Below are positions 63,973 through 64,000 of a stretch of 64,000 nucleotides of DNA, in pieces; the stretch's first letter is position 1, and the number at the start of each line of letters is the position of its first letter. This stretch comes from an uncultured Prevotellaceae bacterium (GTDB lineage: Bacteria; Bacteroidota; Bacteroidia; Bacteroidales; Bacteroidaceae), in the NCBI GenBank assembly GCA_902775605.1, contig CACYNE010000017.1:17745-81744 (forward strand), written 5' to 3'. The notes under the pieces are model-generated. The model did no database searches, was not told the origin of the DNA, and saw only the letters and a program-made list of their open reading frames with translations. Both the position numbers and the translations under genes were made by a program.

Positions 63973-64000
63973 GTTATTATTGTTTTTTTAGTTAGTGACA

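Overview
The window reads as chromosomal DNA of a Bacteroidales bacterium, most likely Prevotella or a close relative. Many genes follow the Bacteroidetes -7 promoter TAnnTTTG. Lineage-typical genes include a fused LpxC-FabZ, a serine palmitoyltransferase, a DUF5103 (type IX secretion plug-like) protein, C10 and M6 proteases, choice-of-anchor J-type repeats, and a DUF4248 / HU-like / smalltalk locus. No rRNA, complete insertion sequence or CRISPR array was seen.

Layout. 0-9.5 kb: the tail of a TPM-domain gene with lemA, then purM, a TPR histidine kinase, prfA, pyrF, rplU-rpmA, queC and the DUF5103 gene. 9.5-15.1 kb: a membrane-anchored beta-propeller/AraC regulator, tRNA-Pro, a serine palmitoyltransferase gene divergent from a diacylglycerol/sphingosine-kinase-type lipid kinase, a FeoB-associated small protein, and tandem tRNA-Cys and tRNA-Ser. 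15.1-24.4 kb: a patchwork accessory stretch with a PHP-domain gene remnant, a gluconolactonase lipoprotein carrying a nitroreductase-like N-terminus, SDR, YciI, an esterase-LamG fusion, an M6 protease with an exported nitroreductase, panE, and a lipoprotein fused to half of a SpoIIE phosphatase domain. 24.4-33.8 kb: a TPR/AraC membrane regulator followed by a C10 cysteine protease, a very large secreted repeat protein and a DUF3298 lipoprotein. 33.8-42 kb: MmcQ/YjbR, a minimal formate/nitrite channel, a mannitol-dehydrogenase-family enzyme, a phosphopantetheinyl transferase - pseudouridine synthase - mini membrane protein operon, a FucI/AraA-type isomerase and a CotH-family protein.

42.5-60.7 kb is housekeeping: an ABC-F ATPase, grpE-dnaJ, folC, the galactose operon (mutarotase, sugar MFS transporter, galactokinase), a GH25 lysozyme lipoprotein, an HD phosphohydrolase, and lpxD - lpxC/fabZ - lpxA - miaA - penicillin-binding protein 1A, with start/stop overlaps at the last two junctions. 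60.7-64 kb holds an orphan promoter with a hairpin transcript candidate, tRNA-Lys, a small secreted protein, and a minus-strand accessory locus (DUF4248, HU-like protein, smalltalk, P5/lysozyme-like). A strongly self-complementary 128-nt segment sits inside that locus.

The best leads are the right-end DUF4248-HU-smalltalk-lysozyme locus with its embedded RNA-like fold, the orphan promoter near 60.9 kb, the 31-bp inverted repeat near 42.4 kb, the recombined genes beside the tRNA-Cys/Ser pair, and several genes whose ATG lies where transcription should start (leaderless mRNAs). All functional calls come from reading the sequence; no database search was run.
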